Below, in pieces: positions 36,468 to 48,512 of a stretch of 64,000 nucleotides of DNA (the first letter of the stretch is position 1; each line of letters begins with the position of its first letter). The position numbers and the translations under genes are program-made. Source of the stretch: Lysobacter lycopersici (GTDB lineage Bacteria; Pseudomonadota; Gammaproteobacteria; Xanthomonadales; Xanthomonadaceae). The stretch lies in contig NZ_CP041742.1 in NCBI RefSeq assembly GCF_007556775.1, positions 1,178,001-1,242,000 of the forward strand. Direction: 5' to 3'. The notes under the pieces are model-generated. The model was not told where the DNA came from. It did not search any database and saw only the letters and a list, made by a program, of their open reading frames with translations.

Positions 36468-38783
36468 ATGTCGCACATCAAGAGCAGGAAACACGGCTGC
36501 AATCCCTTCCCGATCCGTAGTCCCCTCGGCATCGCCACGCTGCTGACCGGCAGCATGCTCGCCCTCCCGGCGGCCGCGCAGGTGGCTGCCCCGGACGGTG
36601 CTTCCGACAAGGCCCGGACCCTGGACACGATCACCGTCGAAGGCGTGCGCCTGAAACCGTCGGCCTCGTCGTCGAAGTACACGCAGCCGCTGCAGGACAC
36701 GCCGCAAACCATCCAGGTCATCAGCAGCGACCTGTTCAACGCGCAGGGCGCGACCACGCTGACCGACGCCCTGCGCAACACTCCGGGCGTGGGCACGTTC
36801 TACGCGGGCGAGAACGGCAACACCAGCACCGGCGACGCGATCTACATGCGTGGTTTCGACACCTCCAACAGCGTCTTCGTCGACGGCATCCGCGACCTCG
36901 GCAGCATTTCGCGCGATGTGTTCAACATCGAACAGGTGGAAGTGCTGAAGGGCCCGGCCGGCACCGACACCGGTCGCTCCGCCCCGACTGGCGCGATCAA
37001 CCTTGTCAGCAAGGAGGCGCGGCTGGCGGAAGCGGTTTCCGGCACGATTTCCGCCGGGACCGAAGGCCAGAAGCGCGGGACCGCGGACTGGAGCCAGATG
37101 CTGGGCGAAACCTCCGCGCTGCGCCTCAACGCGATGTGGCAGGACAGCGACGTCCCCGGCCGCGACCACGTCAACAACAGCCGTTGGGGCGTTGCGCCAT
37201 CGCTCGGCTTCGGCCTCGACACCGACACCCGCTTCTGGATCGACCTGCTTTACGTGAAGCAGGACAACGTGCCGGACGGCTTCGTGCCGACCATCGGCCT
37301 GCCGGGCTGGGAACCGCAGGCGGGCATGGAAAACCTCGCCGGCCACCCGGTCGATCCGGAGAACTTCTACGGCACCCGCGCCGACCACGACAACGTGACC
37401 GCACAGATGGCGACGTTGCGCTTCGAGCACGATTTCACCGGCACGCTGAGGCTGAGCAACATCGCGCGCTGGGGCAAGACCGAGCAGGATTACCTGCTGA
37501 CCTCGTTCATGGGCACCAACGCGAACACGGTGTGCGCTGACCCGGCCGACCTCTCGACCTGCACGCTCGCGCGCAGCAACCCGACCCTGAAGGCGGTCGA
37601 GAACAAGATCCTCACCGACCAGTTGAACCTGCGCGCGGATTTCGCCACCGGCGGCGTCGGGCACAACCTCAGCGCCGGCCTCGAGTTCGCCCGCGAAGAG
37701 CAATTCTCGCCCACGGTCGTGGTCACCAATGGCAGCGCGTGGACGCCGGCCAACCTGTACGACCCGGACTGGAACGCCACCGGCCTGACCTGGGCGCGCA
37801 ACGGTGCGCATTCCCGCGGCGAGACGACCACCGCGTCGGCCTATCTGTTCGACACGCTGAAGTTCGGCGAGCGTTTCCTGCTCACCGCCGGCCTCCGCCT
37901 CGACCACTACACGACCGATTACACGGCGAATGCGGTTTGCACCACCGCGACCCCGGTGCCCCGCGGCGGCGTCGCCTGCCCGACCGGAACCGCCAACGGA
38001 ACCATCGTTTCCACCGCCGACTTCAGCGATTCTGACAACTTGCTCAACTGGAAGCTCGGCGCCGTGTTCAAGCCGATCGAGGACGTCAGCCTGTACGCGG
38101 ACTACGCGATCTCGCAGCAACCGCCGGGCGGCGCGAACTTCCAGCTCAGCGATGCGGCGAACAGCGCCAACAACACCGCCTACGATCCGCAGGAAGCGAA
38201 GACCTTCGAGGTCGGCGCCAAATGGTCGCTGCTCCGGGACGCGCTGGCCCTGGACCTGTCGCTGTTCGACACCACGGTAAGCAACGAAGTCATCAGCGAC
38301 GGTGCCGGCGGCTACTACCAGCAGGGCGAGAAGCGGGTGAAGGGCGTCGAACTCTCGGCGGTCGGCAACATCACCGACGACTGGTCGGTCTCGACCGGAT
38401 ATACCCACCAGGATGCCGAAGTGTCGGAAGGTCCGTCCATCGCTTCCGATGGTTCGCCGAACCTGACCTATACGCCGGGCGACGCCTTCACCGGCTGGAC
38501 CACCTACCGGCTGCCGTTCGGCCTGACCGTCGGCGGCGGCGTCCGCTACACCGAGGGAATGCATCGCGGCACGGATGGCGCGGTGGGCACCCCAACGTTC
38601 ACCAAGTCGTGGACGGTGTGGGACGCGATCGTGTCGTATGCGGTCAACGACTCCCTGACCCTGCGCCTCAATGCCTACAACCTGTTCGACAAGCAATACG
38701 TGGCCGCGATCAACAAGAGCGGCTATCGCTACACGCCGGGCCAGCCGCGCAGCTTCATGCTGAGCGCGGACTTCCGGTTCTGA
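36468..38783 (+). CDS. TonB-dependent siderophore receptor
   Basis: 771 residues. Signal peptide ends near LALPAAAQ; TonB-box-like TLDTITVEG at about 47-55; plug domain ([75 protein letters not shown]), then a beta-barrel ending [17 protein letters not shown]. This is the FhuA/FiuA/CirA-like siderophore subfamily. I take the ATG at 36468; an ATG at 36417 would place the operator almost at the start. Fur control is likely. First gene of an iron-uptake unit with PKHD hydroxylase and PepSY protein. Confidence 0.93.
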   Translation: MSHIKSRKHGCNPFPIRSPLGIATLLTGSMLALPAAAQVAAPDGASDKARTLDTITVEGVRLKPSASSSKYTQPLQDTPQTIQVISSDLFNAQGATTLTDALRNTPGVGTFYAGENGNTSTGDAIYMRGFDTSNSVFVDGIRDLGSISRDVFNIEQVEVLKGPAGTDTGRSAPTGAINLVSKEARLAEAVSGTISAGTEGQKRGTADWSQMLGETSALRLNAMWQDSDVPGRDHVNNSRWGVAPSLGFGLDTDTRFWIDLLYVKQDNVPDGFVPTIGLPGWEPQAGMENLAGHPVDPENFYGTRADHDNVTAQMATLRFEHDFTGTLRLSNIARWGKTEQDYLLTSFMGTNANTVCADPADLSTCTLARSNPTLKAVENKILTDQLNLRADFATGGVGHNLSAGLEFAREEQFSPTVVVTNGSAWTPANLYDPDWNATGLTWARNGAHSRGETTTASAYLFDTLKFGERFLLTAGLRLDHYTTDYTANAVCTTATPVPRGGVACPTGTANGTIVSTADFSDSDNLLNWKLGAVFKPIEDVSLYADYAISQQPPGGANFQLSDAANSANNTAYDPQEAKTFEVGAKWSLLRDALALDLSLFDTTVSNEVISDGAGGYYQQGEKRVKGVELSAVGNITDDWSVSTGYTHQDAEVSEGPSIASDGSPNLTYTPGDAFTGWTTYRLPFGLTVGGGVRYTEGMHRGTDGAVGTPTFTKSWTVWDAIVSYAVNDSLTLRLNAYNLFDKQYVAAINKSGYRYTPGQPRSFMLSADFRF

Positions 38784-38848
38784 GTCGGGCACACTGCCTG
38801 GCTGCGGGAATCCGCTTTCCCGCAGTCGGTCGCGTACGGAGCCACCAC

Positions 38849-39526
38849 ATGTTGCTGCACATCCCCGGCATTCTTGATACCGCGCAAGCGGCGCGGATGC
38901 GGCAGCGGCTGGAAAGCGCGCAGTGGACCGACGGCCGCGAGACCGTCGGCGCGCAGGGCGCGCAGGTCAAGCGCAACCTGCAGTTGCCGGACGCGTCGCC
39001 GTTGCGCGCGGAGCTCGCCGCGGAAGTGCTGGCCGCGCTCGCAGCCAACCCGCTCTACCACGCGGCGGTGCTGCCGGCGAAGACCATGCCGCCGCGGTTC
39101 AACCGCTACGAAGGCGGTGGCGAATACGGCATGCACGTCGACGGCGCGGCGATGTCGCTCGGCGACGGCGAATGGTTGCGCAGCGACGTATCGTGCACGT
39201 TGTTCCTCGCCGACCCCGACAGCTACGACGGCGGCGAACTGATCGTCAGCGATACCTACGGCGATCACGAGGTGAAGCTTCCGGCCGGCGATCTGATCGT
39301 CTATCCGTCGGACAGCCTGCACCGGGTCGAACCGGTGACGCGCGGCGCGAGGCTCGCGGCGTTCTTCTGGGTCCAGAGCCTGGTGCGCGACGCGCAACGC
39401 CGGCGCCTGCTGCTGGAACTCGACGGCGGCATCCAGCAACTCACCGCGTCGGGAGGCGAGCGCGAAGCGCTGCTGCGCCTGACCGGCGTGTACCACAACC
39501 TGCTGCGGCAATGGGCCGAGACCTGA
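38849..39526 (+). CDS. Fe(II)/2-oxoglutarate PKHD-type hydroxylase (PiuC family)
   Basis: 225 residues: iron-binding HxD in YGMHVDGA (His96, Asp98) and distal His158 in SDSLHRVEP, with Arg in [30 protein letters not shown] is the PiuC/PKHX signature. PiuC homologues sit beside siderophore receptors and are iron-regulated. ATG at 38849, 66 nt after the receptor stop. Confidence 0.93.
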   Translation: MLLHIPGILDTAQAARMRQRLESAQWTDGRETVGAQGAQVKRNLQLPDASPLRAELAAEVLAALAANPLYHAAVLPAKTMPPRFNRYEGGGEYGMHVDGAAMSLGDGEWLRSDVSCTLFLADPDSYDGGELIVSDTYGDHEVKLPAGDLIVYPSDSLHRVEPVTRGARLAAFFWVQSLVRDAQRRRLLLELDGGIQQLTASGGEREALLRLTGVYHNLLRQWAET

Positions 39527-39566
39527 GCGCCCCGCCGTTCCATTCGCAACCTTCGACGACGAACCG

Positions 39567-40232
39567 ATGAATCCCAACGCCAATGCCGGCAAGCGCGGTC
39601 CCGCGATCTTCAGCCACCACAAGACTTATCGCTGGATCCGGCAGATCCATCTCTGGATCGGCGCCTGGGGCGCGCTCGCCGCGGTGCTCTACGGCTCCAC
39701 CGGGCTGGTGCTCAACCACCGCATGGGCGAGAACGCCTGGCCGCAGGGCGACAGCCGCGATGCCGGCGCGACGACGTTGCAGATCCCGGCCGAGGCGCGC
39801 ACGAGTCCCGAACAACTCTCGCTGTGGCTGCAGCAGGCGCAGCATCTCGACGTGCAATCGATCCGCAAGGGCGGCCCCGGAGGTCGCGGCGGCGAGCGTG
39901 GCGGCGATGCCAGGCAACCGCCGAAGTGGAATCTTTCCGGCGGCACCGCCGCCGATTCCTGGCAGCTCGAATACACGCCCGGCAGCGACAGCGCCGAATT
40001 GAAACGCAATCACCAGAGTTTCCTCGCCGCGATCAACCGCCTGCACAAGACCGTCGGCGGCGGCATCGGCTGGCGCGTGCTGGCCGACAGCTTCGCCATC
40101 GCGATGGTGCTGCTCGGCCTGTCCGGCATCTGGATGTGGGCGCGCGGCCGCAGCTATCGGCAGATGCTGCTGAGCGTGTTCTGCGCCTCGTCGGCCGCGT
40201 TTTTGCTGGTGGTGATTCCGGCGTTGCTCTAG
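39567..40232 (+). CDS. PepSY-associated membrane protein
   Basis: 221 residues. N-terminal cytoplasmic arm with HHKTYRWIRQIHLWIGAWGALAAVLYGSTGLVLNH (His-rich start plus TM1, about 17-50), a Gly/Arg-rich periplasmic-type middle (GGPGGRGGERGG), then two more membrane segments (FAIAMVLLGLSGIWMWA and VFCASSAAFLLVVIPALL). PepSY_TM proteins commonly accompany siderophore receptors and may reduce or release iron. Its TAG stop overlaps the convergent HutD stop by 3 nt at CTAG. Confidence 0.85.
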   Translation: MNPNANAGKRGPAIFSHHKTYRWIRQIHLWIGAWGALAAVLYGSTGLVLNHRMGENAWPQGDSRDAGATTLQIPAEARTSPEQLSLWLQQAQHLDVQSIRKGGPGGRGGERGGDARQPPKWNLSGGTAADSWQLEYTPGSDSAELKRNHQSFLAAINRLHKTVGGGIGWRVLADSFAIAMVLLGLSGIWMWARGRSYRQMLLSVFCASSAAFLLVVIPALL

Positions 40233-40822
40233 CCGGATCGAGGTTGCAATCGAATCAGCAGGACTTCGCCGGCGCCATCCAGCACGTGGCGCACACGTTC
40301 TTCGCCTGCGTGCAAGATCGCGGTATCGCCCGCTTCCAACCGGCCCAGGCCGGAAGCATCGGCGAAGCGCGCTTCGCCCGCCAGCAAATGCACGGCCCAG
40401 GTTTCGCCGGCATCAACGAACAGCACCATGGTGCCCACCAGCGGCCGGTGCCAGAGCTGGGCATCGAGGCGCTCGCGCCGCCACATCAGGTTGAAGTCGT
40501 GGGTCGTGCCGTCGACCAGTTCGCCGCGCAACCTGCGTTCGCCGGCGAAACGCAGGCGATCATGCGGCGGATGCAATTCCTGCGTTTCGCCATCGTCGAA
40601 CACCAGCCGCACGCCGTTGCCGGAGAGCAGCACCAGTTCGCGCTCGACACCGGGGAATGCGGAGAACTCCGCGTCGCGCTCGATCTCGGCGATCGACAGG
40701 CGCCAGTCCCAGTCGTCGGCATCCGGGAACCGTGCGATTTCGCGCGTCCAGCCGAGGCCGTTCTTCCAGCGCACGCGCTGGTATTCATTGGCGGGAATCA
40801 CCCGGGATCGCGTTTCGCCCAT
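40229..40822 (-). CDS. HutD/Ves family protein
   Basis: 197 residues, bicupin-type HutD/Ves: RVRWKNGLGWTREIARFPDADDWDWRLSIAEIERDAEFSAFPGVERELVLLSGNG is the family N-terminus (quoted in part: KNGLGWTREIARFP), then FNLMWRR and ETWAVHLLAGEA. No hut genes nearby, so the histidine-utilisation link is not supported here. Convergent with the PepSY gene. Confidence 0.85.
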   Translation of the reverse strand: MGETRSRVIPANEYQRVRWKNGLGWTREIARFPDADDWDWRLSIAEIERDAEFSAFPGVERELVLLSGNGVRLVFDDGETQELHPPHDRLRFAGERRLRGELVDGTTHDFNLMWRRERLDAQLWHRPLVGTMVLFVDAGETWAVHLLAGEARFADASGLGRLEAGDTAILHAGEERVRHVLDGAGEVLLIRLQPRSG

Positions 40823-40849
40823 GCGGCGAGTGTAGGCCCGGGCGTGTGG

Positions 40850-41263
40850 TCAGGCGACCGAGAGTTCCAACTGCCGGCCCATGGCCTGCAATGCCGCGGC
40901 GATGGTGTCGATCTTGGTCGCGTGGTGGATGTCGACGATGCGGTTGACCGCCTGCGGGCTGGTGTCGAGCCTGCGCGCCAGTTCGGCCGCGGTGAGTCCG
41001 CTGTCGATCATCTGGTTCAGCAGCAGCACCTTGGCCGCAACGCTCGCCGCGACCGGCACTAGCACCTCGCCGCGCCGCGACTTCGAAGCGAGCGGTACCT
41101 TGCGGCGATCCTCGAAATAGAAATCCATCGCAGTGACCAGCGCGTCGCGCGCCATGGCTTCGGCCTGCCTGCGGCTGCGCCCCGAGGTCAATGCCTCGGG
41201 AATGTCGCGGAACGTCACGAGGAACGAAGCGCCATCGGCCCGGATTTTCGCTGGATAGAACAT
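40850..41263 (-). CDS. hicB: HicB family antitoxin
   Basis: 137 residues: partially degraded RNase-H-like HicB fold (YPAKIRADGASFLVTFRDIPEALTSGRS...AEAMARDALVTAMDFYFEDRR) and a C-terminal XRE-like helix-turn-helix (LTAAELARRLDTSPQAVNRIVDIHHATKID). HicB neutralises HicA and represses the operon. Second gene, 20 nt after hicA. Confidence 0.9.
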   Translation of the reverse strand: MFYPAKIRADGASFLVTFRDIPEALTSGRSRRQAEAMARDALVTAMDFYFEDRRKVPLASKSRRGEVLVPVAASVAAKVLLLNQMIDSGLTAAELARRLDTSPQAVNRIVDIHHATKIDTIAAALQAMGRQLELSVA

Positions 41264-41283
41264 GTCGCCTCCGTCGTTCCCGA

Positions 41284-41469
41284 CTACCGCTTCGGAATCG
41301 CAATGCCGAGTTGCCCGAGAATCGCCTTCCGCAAGCCTTCCCCGATTTCACCTGAATGCCGCGGCAGGGTCGATTGCCGGCCCCGGTAGTACAGCTTGGT
41401 GTGCCGCCCGCCTTCTTCGAAACGCACGCCGCGCACGGCCAGCCACCGCCTGAACTCCGCGTATTTCAT
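41284..41469 (-). CDS. hicA: HicA family toxin
   Basis: 61 residues, typical HicA mRNA interferase: double-stranded RNA-binding-like fold with catalytic-type His23 in EEGGRHTKLYY, then RQSTLPRHSGEIGEGLRKAILGQLGI. ATG at 41469. Small size and order (hicA first) are normal. Confidence 0.93.
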   Translation of the reverse strand: MKYAEFRRWLAVRGVRFEEGGRHTKLYYRGRQSTLPRHSGEIGEGLRKAILGQLGIAIPKR

Positions 41470-41490
41470 GACGTGGCGCCGTGGAGCGAG

Positions 41491-41518
41491 ATTATAAACA
41501 TTTTTGTGTAAACAAAAA
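41491..41518 (-). promoter_or_regulatory. hicAB promoter and operator-like palindrome
   Basis: On the minus strand a perfect -10 TATAAT (41496-41491) lies about 22 nt before hicA. Upstream, TTTTTGT/ACAAAAA arms (41501-41507, 41512-41518) form a palindrome around GTAA that covers the -35 position, a likely HicB operator. The AT-richness stands out in this genome. The A-run at 41514-41518 is shared with the comEA terminator U-tract. Confidence 0.65.
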
Positions 41519-41546
41519 CTCCCGGCCGCATCGCTGCAGCCGGGAG
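41514..41546 (-). terminator. Rho-independent terminator of comEA
   Basis: Minus strand: CTCCCGGC (41546-41539) loop GCCGGGAG (41526-41519) then TTTTTG. Stem 8 bp, loop 12 nt, about 23 nt after the comEA stop. Confidence 0.82.
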
Positions 41547-41568
41547 CCCGCTGCCATCCGCCGTGTGA

Positions 41569-41886
41569 TCAGCGCTTCGCCATCGCGGCCGGCTTGGCGG
41601 CCGGCGCCGTGGCGCGCGCCGGCGCGACGAGGATGCGATCGCGGTTCTTTTCCACGGTCTTGAGGCCGATGCCCTTGACCATGGCCAGCTCCTCGGGGCT
41701 GCGGAAGGCGCCGTGCTGCTTGCGGTAGTCGACGATGGCCTGCGCCTTGGCCGGGCCGACGTTGAGCAGCACGCGGTCGATGGTCGCGGCATCGGCGGTG
41801 TTGAGGTTGACCTTGTCGGCGGCGAAGGCGCTGCCGGCGATGGCCAGGGAAAGCAGCAGGGCGGAACAGGCGGTCTTGAGGTTCAT
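41569..41886 (-). CDS. comEA: ComEA family helix-hairpin-helix DNA-binding protein
   Basis: 105 residues: signal peptide (MNLKTACSALLLSLAIAGSAFA), then a HhH domain NLNTADAATIDRVLLNVGPAKAQAIVDYRKQHGAF, AMVKGIGLKTVEKNRDRI. C-terminal Ala/Pro/Lys tail. Exported ComEA-type proteins bind incoming DNA at the periplasm during transformation, or are of unknown role in non-competent species. ATG at 41886. Confidence 0.9.
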   Translation of the reverse strand: MNLKTACSALLLSLAIAGSAFAADKVNLNTADAATIDRVLLNVGPAKAQAIVDYRKQHGAFRSPEELAMVKGIGLKTVEKNRDRILVAPARATAPAAKPAAMAKR

Positions 41887-42081
41887 GGCGGTTCTCCGTG
41901 TCGGTGGGTGGGTCCGGACGCGAACGCCGCGTCGGTGGAGACACTGTCCGCCGATGGCCTCGGCCGTCCCATCGCCCGACCAGCCATCCGGCGCCGGAAG
42001 CCGCCGCACCGGATGCTCGGAAAAGCCCGATCCGGGGCAGGCGCTAGAATTGCGGTACGAACTCCGCAGGAACGCTTCCAC

Positions 42082-43572
42082 ATGGATGCCAAGCAGCTGC
42101 AGCAGCACATCGACCGGGCCTGGGACGACGACATCGTCCCGCAGCTGGTCGAGTACATCCGCATTCCGAACAAGTCGCCGATGTTCGACGCCGACTGGGT
42201 GAAGAACGGGCACATGGAACGCGCGGTGCAGCAGCTCGCGGGCTGGGCGCAAAAGCGTTCGATCCCGGGCCTGGAGCTGGAGATCGTGCGTCTCGAAAAC
42301 CGCACGCCGCTGATCTTCATCGAGATCCCGGCCGCGAACGGCGGCAGCGACGACGATTGCGTGCTGCTCTACGGCCACCTCGACAAGCAGCCGGAAATGA
42401 CCGGCTGGGACCAAGGCCTCGGCCCCTGGGAGCCGGTGCTGAAGGGCGACAAGCTCTACGGTCGCGGCGGCGCCGACGACGGTTACGCGATCTTCGGCTC
42501 GCTCGCCGCGATCGAGGCGCTGCAGGCGCAGGGCATCGCCCACGCGCGCTGCGTGGTGCTGATCGAAGCCTGCGAGGAATCCGGCAGCTACGACCTTCCC
42601 GCTTACGTCGACCATCTTGCGGATCGCATCGGCAAGCCATCGCTGGTGGTGTGCCTGGATTCGGGCTGCGGCAATTACGAACAGTTGTGGTGCACGACCT
42701 CGCTGCGCGGACTCGCCGGCGGCAACCTCAGCGTGCAGGTGCTGGAGGAAGGCGTGCATTCGGGCGATGCCTCCGGCATCGTGCCCTCGAGCTTCCGCCT
42801 GCTGCGGCAACTGCTCTCGCGCATCGAGGACCAGGACACCGGGCGAATCCTCGTCGACGGCCTGCATGTCGAGATTCCCGCCGACCGCCTCGCGCAGGCG
42901 AAGAAGGTCGCGGACGTGCTCGGCGACGAGGTCTACGACAAGTTCCCGTTCCTGCCCGGCATGACGCCGATGAACGCGGACCTGACCGAACTGGTGCTCA
43001 ACCGCACCTGGCGACCGGCGCTGTCGATCACCGGCGTCGACGGCATCCCGCCGCTGGCCTCGGCCGGCAACGTGCTGCGTCCCTTCACCTCGGTGAAGCT
43101 GTCGCTGCGGCTGCCGCCCACGCTGGAAGGCAAGCGCGGTGGCGAACTGTTGCAGGAAGCACTGCTGCACGATCCGCCCAATGGCGCGAAAGTAACGCTG
43201 TCGCTGGAAAAGGCTTCGACCGGCTGGAACGCGCCGGCGCTCGCGCCATGGCTGGAACGCGCGATTGCAGATGCGAGCGAAGCGTTCTTCGGCAAACCGG
43301 CGATGTACATGGGCGAAGGCGGCACCATTCCGTTCATGGGCATGCTCGGCGAGAAGTTCCCCGGCGCGCAGTTCATGATCACCGGCGTGCTCGGCCCGCA
43401 TTCCAACGCGCACGGCCCGAACGAGTTCCTGCACATCCCGATGGGCAAGCGCGTCACCGCATGCGTCGCCCGCGTCGTCGCCGAGCACCAGGCCGCCAGC
43501 GCGCGCGGCGAGACCCGCGGGGTCGCGGCGGTGGCCGGCGGCCACGACCACGGCGACCACGGCTGCTGCTGA
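42082..43572 (+). CDS. M20 family dipeptidase
   Basis: 496 residues: metal ligands LLYGHLDKQPE and GRGGADDGY, catalytic Glu in EACEESGS, and SNAHGPNEFLHI near the C-terminus. GCAGGAA lies upstream of the ATG at 42082. The terminus GGHDHGDHGCC is an unusual His/Cys-rich tail that could bind extra metal. A large insert holds the dimerisation domain (VLEEGVHSGDASGIVPSSF). Cytosolic peptide hydrolase; exact peptides unknown. Confidence 0.92.
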   Translation: MDAKQLQQHIDRAWDDDIVPQLVEYIRIPNKSPMFDADWVKNGHMERAVQQLAGWAQKRSIPGLELEIVRLENRTPLIFIEIPAANGGSDDDCVLLYGHLDKQPEMTGWDQGLGPWEPVLKGDKLYGRGGADDGYAIFGSLAAIEALQAQGIAHARCVVLIEACEESGSYDLPAYVDHLADRIGKPSLVVCLDSGCGNYEQLWCTTSLRGLAGGNLSVQVLEEGVHSGDASGIVPSSFRLLRQLLSRIEDQDTGRILVDGLHVEIPADRLAQAKKVADVLGDEVYDKFPFLPGMTPMNADLTELVLNRTWRPALSITGVDGIPPLASAGNVLRPFTSVKLSLRLPPTLEGKRGGELLQEALLHDPPNGAKVTLSLEKASTGWNAPALAPWLERAIADASEAFFGKPAMYMGEGGTIPFMGMLGEKFPGAQFMITGVLGPHSNAHGPNEFLHIPMGKRVTACVARVVAEHQAASARGETRGVAAVAGGHDHGDHGCC

Positions 43573-43649
43573 GCCCTTCCCCGCCGGCCGGCGCGGCTTG
43601 CTAGGATGCCGGCGCGGTATCCACCAACCACAGACCGGAGGGGAATGGC

Positions 43650-43904
43650 ATGGGCGGCATCCTGTATACGATCCTGATCGGCGCCGTGATCGGCGTGCTG
43701 GCGCGCTTCTTCAAGCCGGGCGCGGATCCGATGGGCTGGATCCTGACGATCATCCTCGGCATCGCCGGCGCCTGGGCCGGCGGCTACGTCGCCGGCGCGC
43801 TGGGCATCAGCAGCGGCATCCTCGGCTTCGTCGTTTCCATCGTGTGCGCGATCGTGCTGTTGTTCCTGTACGAAATGGTCCGCGCCAAGACCGCGAAGCG
43901 GTAA
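43650..43904 (+). CDS. GlsB/YeaQ/YmgE family membrane protein
   Basis: 84 residues, three hydrophobic segments (ILYTILIGAVIGVLARFF, GWILTIILGIAGAWAGGYVAGALG, GILGFVVSIVCAIVLLFLYEMV). Small stress-associated inner-membrane family (transglycosylase-associated name is a misnomer). GGAGGGGAA upstream of ATG; own terminator at 43932. Confidence 0.9.
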   Translation: MGGILYTILIGAVIGVLARFFKPGADPMGWILTIILGIAGAWAGGYVAGALGISSGILGFVVSIVCAIVLLFLYEMVRAKTAKR

Positions 43905-43931
43905 GCCGGAACCACATGTCGCTCGACATGG

Positions 43932-43964
43932 AACGCCCCGCGCACGCGGGGCGTTTTCTTTTTT
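43932..43964 (+). terminator. Rho-independent terminator after GlsB-type gene
   Basis: AACGCCCCGC (43932-43941) GCAC GCGGGGCGTT (43946-43955) then TTCTTTTTT. Confidence 0.9.
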
Positions 43965-43977
43965 GCGCGACACGCTC

Positions 43978-44042
43978 TGTAGAAGCGGCTTTAGCCGCGA
44001 CAAACACTTGCGCTTCGGGTCGCGGCTAAAGCCGCTCCTGCA
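43978..44042. repeat. second copy of the sufB-sufC palindromic repeat
   Basis: Left arm 43978-44000 and right arm 44020-44042 match the element at 31993-32063 with one base changed in each arm (TGTAGAAGCGG and CTCCTGCA). The loop differs. It lies just after the GlsB terminator. Confidence 0.88.
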
Positions 44043-44058
44043 GGGATATCGACGGGAA

Positions 44059-47278
<3,220 letters not shown>

Positions 47279-47313
47279 CGGAACCACGTCGCGAGTCATC
47301 AGGCACCCACATT

Positions 47314-47344
47314 GTCATCCTGAGGCGAAGCCGAAGGACCTGCT
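47314..47344. repeat. left copy of inverted repeat around GIY-YIG gene
   Basis: Begins GTCATCCTGAGGCGAAG and ends AAGGACCTGCT. Its inverse lies at 47740-47768 beyond the GIY-YIG gene; this is a common dispersed repeat in proteobacteria. Confidence 0.75.
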
Positions 47345-47434
47345 GTTGCTCCTTGAAACACCGCGACAACATCCGATCTGCGTATCAGAGATCGCCCGCT
47401 TCCTCTTCGCGTGCTTTCCGCATGAACTGCGGAC

Positions 47435-47767
47435 ATGGAACGCACTTACTTCGTCTACATCCTTTCCAGCAGGTCGCGGAACCTGTATGTAGGCGTCACT
47501 GGCGACCTCGCCAGACGGATGTGGGAACACCGCACGCACGCTGTTCCCGGCCACACCGCCCGCTACCGGATCAATCGCCTCGTCCATTTCGAAACCACTG
47601 CCGACCCAGCGAGTGCCATTGCACGCGAGAAGCAAATCAAGGGCTGGCTGCGATCCCGAAAGATCGCATTGATCGAACGGTCGAACCCGACTTGGGACGA
47701 TCTTGCGGAAGGATGGTTCGCGGATTCTGCATCCGGAAAAGCAGGTCCTTCGCTGCGCTCAGGATGA
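47435..47767 (+). CDS. GIY-YIG domain nuclease-like protein (UPF0213 type)
   Basis: 110 residues: FVYILSS and NLYVGVTGDLARRMWEHR give the GIY-YIG motif pair, and the family ends IKGWLRSRKIALIERSNPTWDDLAEGW. The final residues GKAGPSLRSG and the TGA stop are read from the right-hand palindromic repeat, so the natural C-terminus appears replaced or extended by it. Function of this small solo family is uncertain. Confidence 0.88.
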   Translation: MERTYFVYILSSRSRNLYVGVTGDLARRMWEHRTHAVPGHTARYRINRLVHFETTADPASAIAREKQIKGWLRSRKIALIERSNPTWDDLAEGWFADSASGKAGPSLRSG

Positions 47768-47768
47768 C
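47740..47768. repeat. right copy of inverted repeat, overlapping GIY-YIG stop
   Basis: AGCAGGTCCTT...CAGGATGAC, inverse of 47314-47344 with small differences in the middle. It supplies the last codons and the stop of the GIY-YIG gene. Confidence 0.78.
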
Positions 47769-47792
47769 GACCCGGAGCGCTCTGGATGACGG

Positions 47793-48512
47793 CTAACTTG
47801 TACCAAGCACTTCCCGCAAAAACGGCACGGTGATGCGGCGTTGCGCCGCGAGCGATGCGCGATCCAGACGATCCAGCAATGCCGTGAGGCCGGCGAGGTC
47901 GCGACCGGCGCGGCGCAGCAGCCAGTCGATGGCCGCGTCATCGAAGGCCACGCCACGATGCCGCGCACGCAGGCGCAACACTTCGCGGCGGTCGTCGTCG
48001 TCCAGCGGCGACAACGCGATGCGATGGCATTGCGACAGCCGCGACACCAGGTCCGGCAGTACGAACCCCAGTTCCGCCGGCGCCGCGCTTGCGGCGTAGA
48101 ACAGCGCCACGCCTTCGGCACGCGTGCGGTTGTGCAGGTCGAACAACGCGACTTCGTCCTCGCGTTCGCCGGCGATGGCTTCGAGCCCGTCCACCGCGAC
48201 GAGGTCGCGGCCCGCGAGCAGTTCCAGCGCATCGCGCAGGCGCCCGCGCAGCGATTCCAGCGGCAGGTAGGCGACGCTGCGACCGAGCGCATCCGCGCCC
48301 GCGCAGGTCGCGCGCAGCAGGTGACTCTTGCCCGTGCCGTGCGCGCCTTCGACGTAGATCGCATCGCTCGATTCGCCGCGCGCCAGCGCGCGCAACTGCG
48401 CCAGCGCCGCCGGAGGAGCGGCGACGAAGGTATCGAAGCGCTGGTCGGGCGGCATGCGCAATTCCAGCGCGAGTTGCGCATGGCCGCGTGGTGCGTCGTC
48501 GCTGGGGCTCAC
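47793..48512 (-). CDS. hda: DnaA regulatory inactivator Hda
   Basis: 239 residues, GTG start at 48512 overlapping the AI-2E stop by 4 nt (GTGA). N-terminal beta-clamp-binding QLALELRM, Walker A GAHGTGKSHLLR, Walker B-like LVAVDGLEAI, sensor I-like ALFYAAS and arginine-finger segment LPDLVSRLSQCHRI. Hda with the clamp stimulates DnaA-ATP hydrolysis after initiation. Confidence 0.93.
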   Translation of the reverse strand: MSPSDDAPRGHAQLALELRMPPDQRFDTFVAAPPAALAQLRALARGESSDAIYVEGAHGTGKSHLLRATCAGADALGRSVAYLPLESLRGRLRDALELLAGRDLVAVDGLEAIAGEREDEVALFDLHNRTRAEGVALFYAASAAPAELGFVLPDLVSRLSQCHRIALSPLDDDDRREVLRLRARHRGVAFDDAAIDWLLRRAGRDLAGLTALLDRLDRASLAAQRRITVPFLREVLGTS

